NCBI GenBank assembly: GCA_910587495.1
Contig: CAJUMT010000023.1
Coordinates: forward strand, 1 to 23,535
From: an uncultured Lachnospiraceae bacterium
GTDB taxonomy: Bacteria > Bacillota_A > Clostridia > Lachnospirales > Lachnospiraceae
DNA: 23,535 nt
Direction: 5' to 3'
Of this stretch, positions 23,289 through 23,535 are shown piece by piece. A program made the position numbers and the translations under genes. Position 1 is the first letter of the stretch, and each line of letters opens with the position of its first letter. The notes below the pieces were generated by a model. It saw nothing but the letters and a program-made list of their open reading frames with translations. It was not told the DNA's origin and made no database searches.

Positions 23289-23341
23289 TTGACATTTATT
23301 TTCTGCTTTAGTATAATAACCCATGCGTCACGAAATGACGC
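23289..23341 (+). promoter_or_regulatory. Consensus promoter of tRNA-Ser with 5' leader hairpin
   Basis: TTGACA (23289-23294), exactly 17 bp, TATAAT (23312-23317): a perfect SigA promoter. An A-tract (about 23266-23285) directly upstream resembles an UP element. GCGTCA-CGAAA-TGACGC (23325-23341) forms a 6-bp hairpin at the predicted 5' end of the transcript, just ahead of the tRNA. Confidence 0.88.
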
Positions 23342-23345
23342 GCCC

Positions 23346-23433
23346 GGAGAAGTACTCAAGTGGCTGAAGAGGCGCCCCTGCTAAGGGTGTAGGTCGGGTG
23401 ACCGGCGCGAGGGTTCAAATCCCTCCTTCTCCG
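23346..23433 (+). tRNA. tRNA-Ser, anticodon GCU
   Basis: Acceptor stem GGAGAAG (23346-23352) pairs with CTTCTCC (23426-23432); discriminator G at 23433. Anticodon loop CTGCTAA gives GCT, reading AGC/AGU. A long variable arm (GTCGGGTGACCGGC region) and T-arm GAGGG-TTCAAAT-CCCTC are present, typical of class II tRNA-Ser. Length is 88 nt; no CCA is encoded. It lies 85 bp after gyrA. Confidence 0.96.
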
Positions 23434-23480
23434 TTCTTTACTGAGATCAAAAAACTTTTTAAAAAAAATAAAAAAAGTTG

Positions 23481-23533
23481 TTGACAAAGCAGTAAAGATT
23501 TGGTAAGATAATCGAGTCGCTTGCGAGAGCGGC
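23481..23533 (+). promoter_or_regulatory. Strong promoter reading out of the window
   Basis: TTGACA (23481-23486), a 17-nt spacer and TAAGAT (23504-23509) follow a long A-tract (about 23455-23476). The predicted transcript would begin near 23516 with GTCGCT-TGCGAG-AGCGGC, which can form a 6-bp hairpin including one wobble. The design copies the tRNA-Ser promoter upstream. The gene it serves is beyond the window; a stable-RNA gene is a guess. Confidence 0.65.
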
Positions 23534-23535
23534 AA

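Noticed and set aside
23261..23290. Terminator after gyrA
   Set aside because: The region is A-rich with no stem-loop; it reads better as an UP-like element of the tRNA-Ser promoter.
1..23535. CRISPR array, prophage, IS element or defence system
   Set aside because: No regularly spaced repeats, transposase, integrase or nuclease-like genes were found; all sizeable coding regions are accounted for.

Overview
The window is the replication-origin region of a low-to-moderate GC Firmicute chromosome, most likely a Lachnospiraceae (Clostridium cluster XIVa) member. I infer this from gene order (rpmH-rnpA-yidD-yidC-jag-mnmE-mnmG-rsmG to the left of dnaA; dnaN-S4 gene-recF-gyrB-gyrA to the right), from the DUF3881 and DUF4446 neighbours, from tRNA genes without encoded CCA, and from perfect SigA-type promoters. 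Genes left of dnaA run on the minus strand and genes right of it on the plus strand, so nearly everything is co-directional with replication forks leaving the origin. The one clear exception is an alpha/beta-hydrolase-fold gene at 6671-7630.

Layout. 1-311: tRNA-Arg(CCU) with a terminator, plus a broken copy of its 5' half. 312-4964 (minus): DUF3881 protein, serS, DUF4446 membrane protein, parB, parA. 5006-6433 (minus): a 6-phospho-beta-glucosidase whose last codons contain a perfect parS site. 6671-7630 (plus): a degenerate alpha/beta hydrolase. 7672-14463 (minus): rsmG, mnmG, mnmE, jag, yidC, yidD, rnpA, rpmH, very tightly packed. 14464-14712: oriC part 1, with DnaA boxes and divergent rpmH and dnaA promoters. 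14713-23260 (plus): dnaA, oriC part 2 (dnaA-dnaN spacer), dnaN, S4-domain gene, recF, gyrB, gyrA. 23261-23535: tRNA-Ser(GCU) with a consensus promoter, then a second strong promoter firing out of the window.

How it fits together: DnaA binds the origin on both sides of its own gene, DnaN/RecF/gyrase serve replication, and ParA/ParB with parS segregate the origin. RnpA and MnmE/MnmG/RsmG handle RNA processing and modification, and YidC/YidD/Jag serve membrane insertion and envelope control. rpmH (44 aa) is easily missed because it is short.

Most of the gene content is ordinary. The signals I think deserve a second look are: (i) clusters of DnaA boxes inside the coding sequences of rsmG and mnmE, in addition to oriC; (ii) parS written into the C-terminal codons of a glycosidase gene; (iii) a family of palindromic elements with shared ends (AAACAGC...GCGGAAC), three copies here, with G-U wobbles that keep the stem paired on the same element strand; (iv) an alpha/beta hydrolase lacking its catalytic His motif; (v) a YidC whose groove arginine appears moved from one helix to the next; (vi) Gly at the GyrA position equivalent to E. 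coli Asp87. No CRISPR array, prophage, insertion sequence or obvious defence system was seen.
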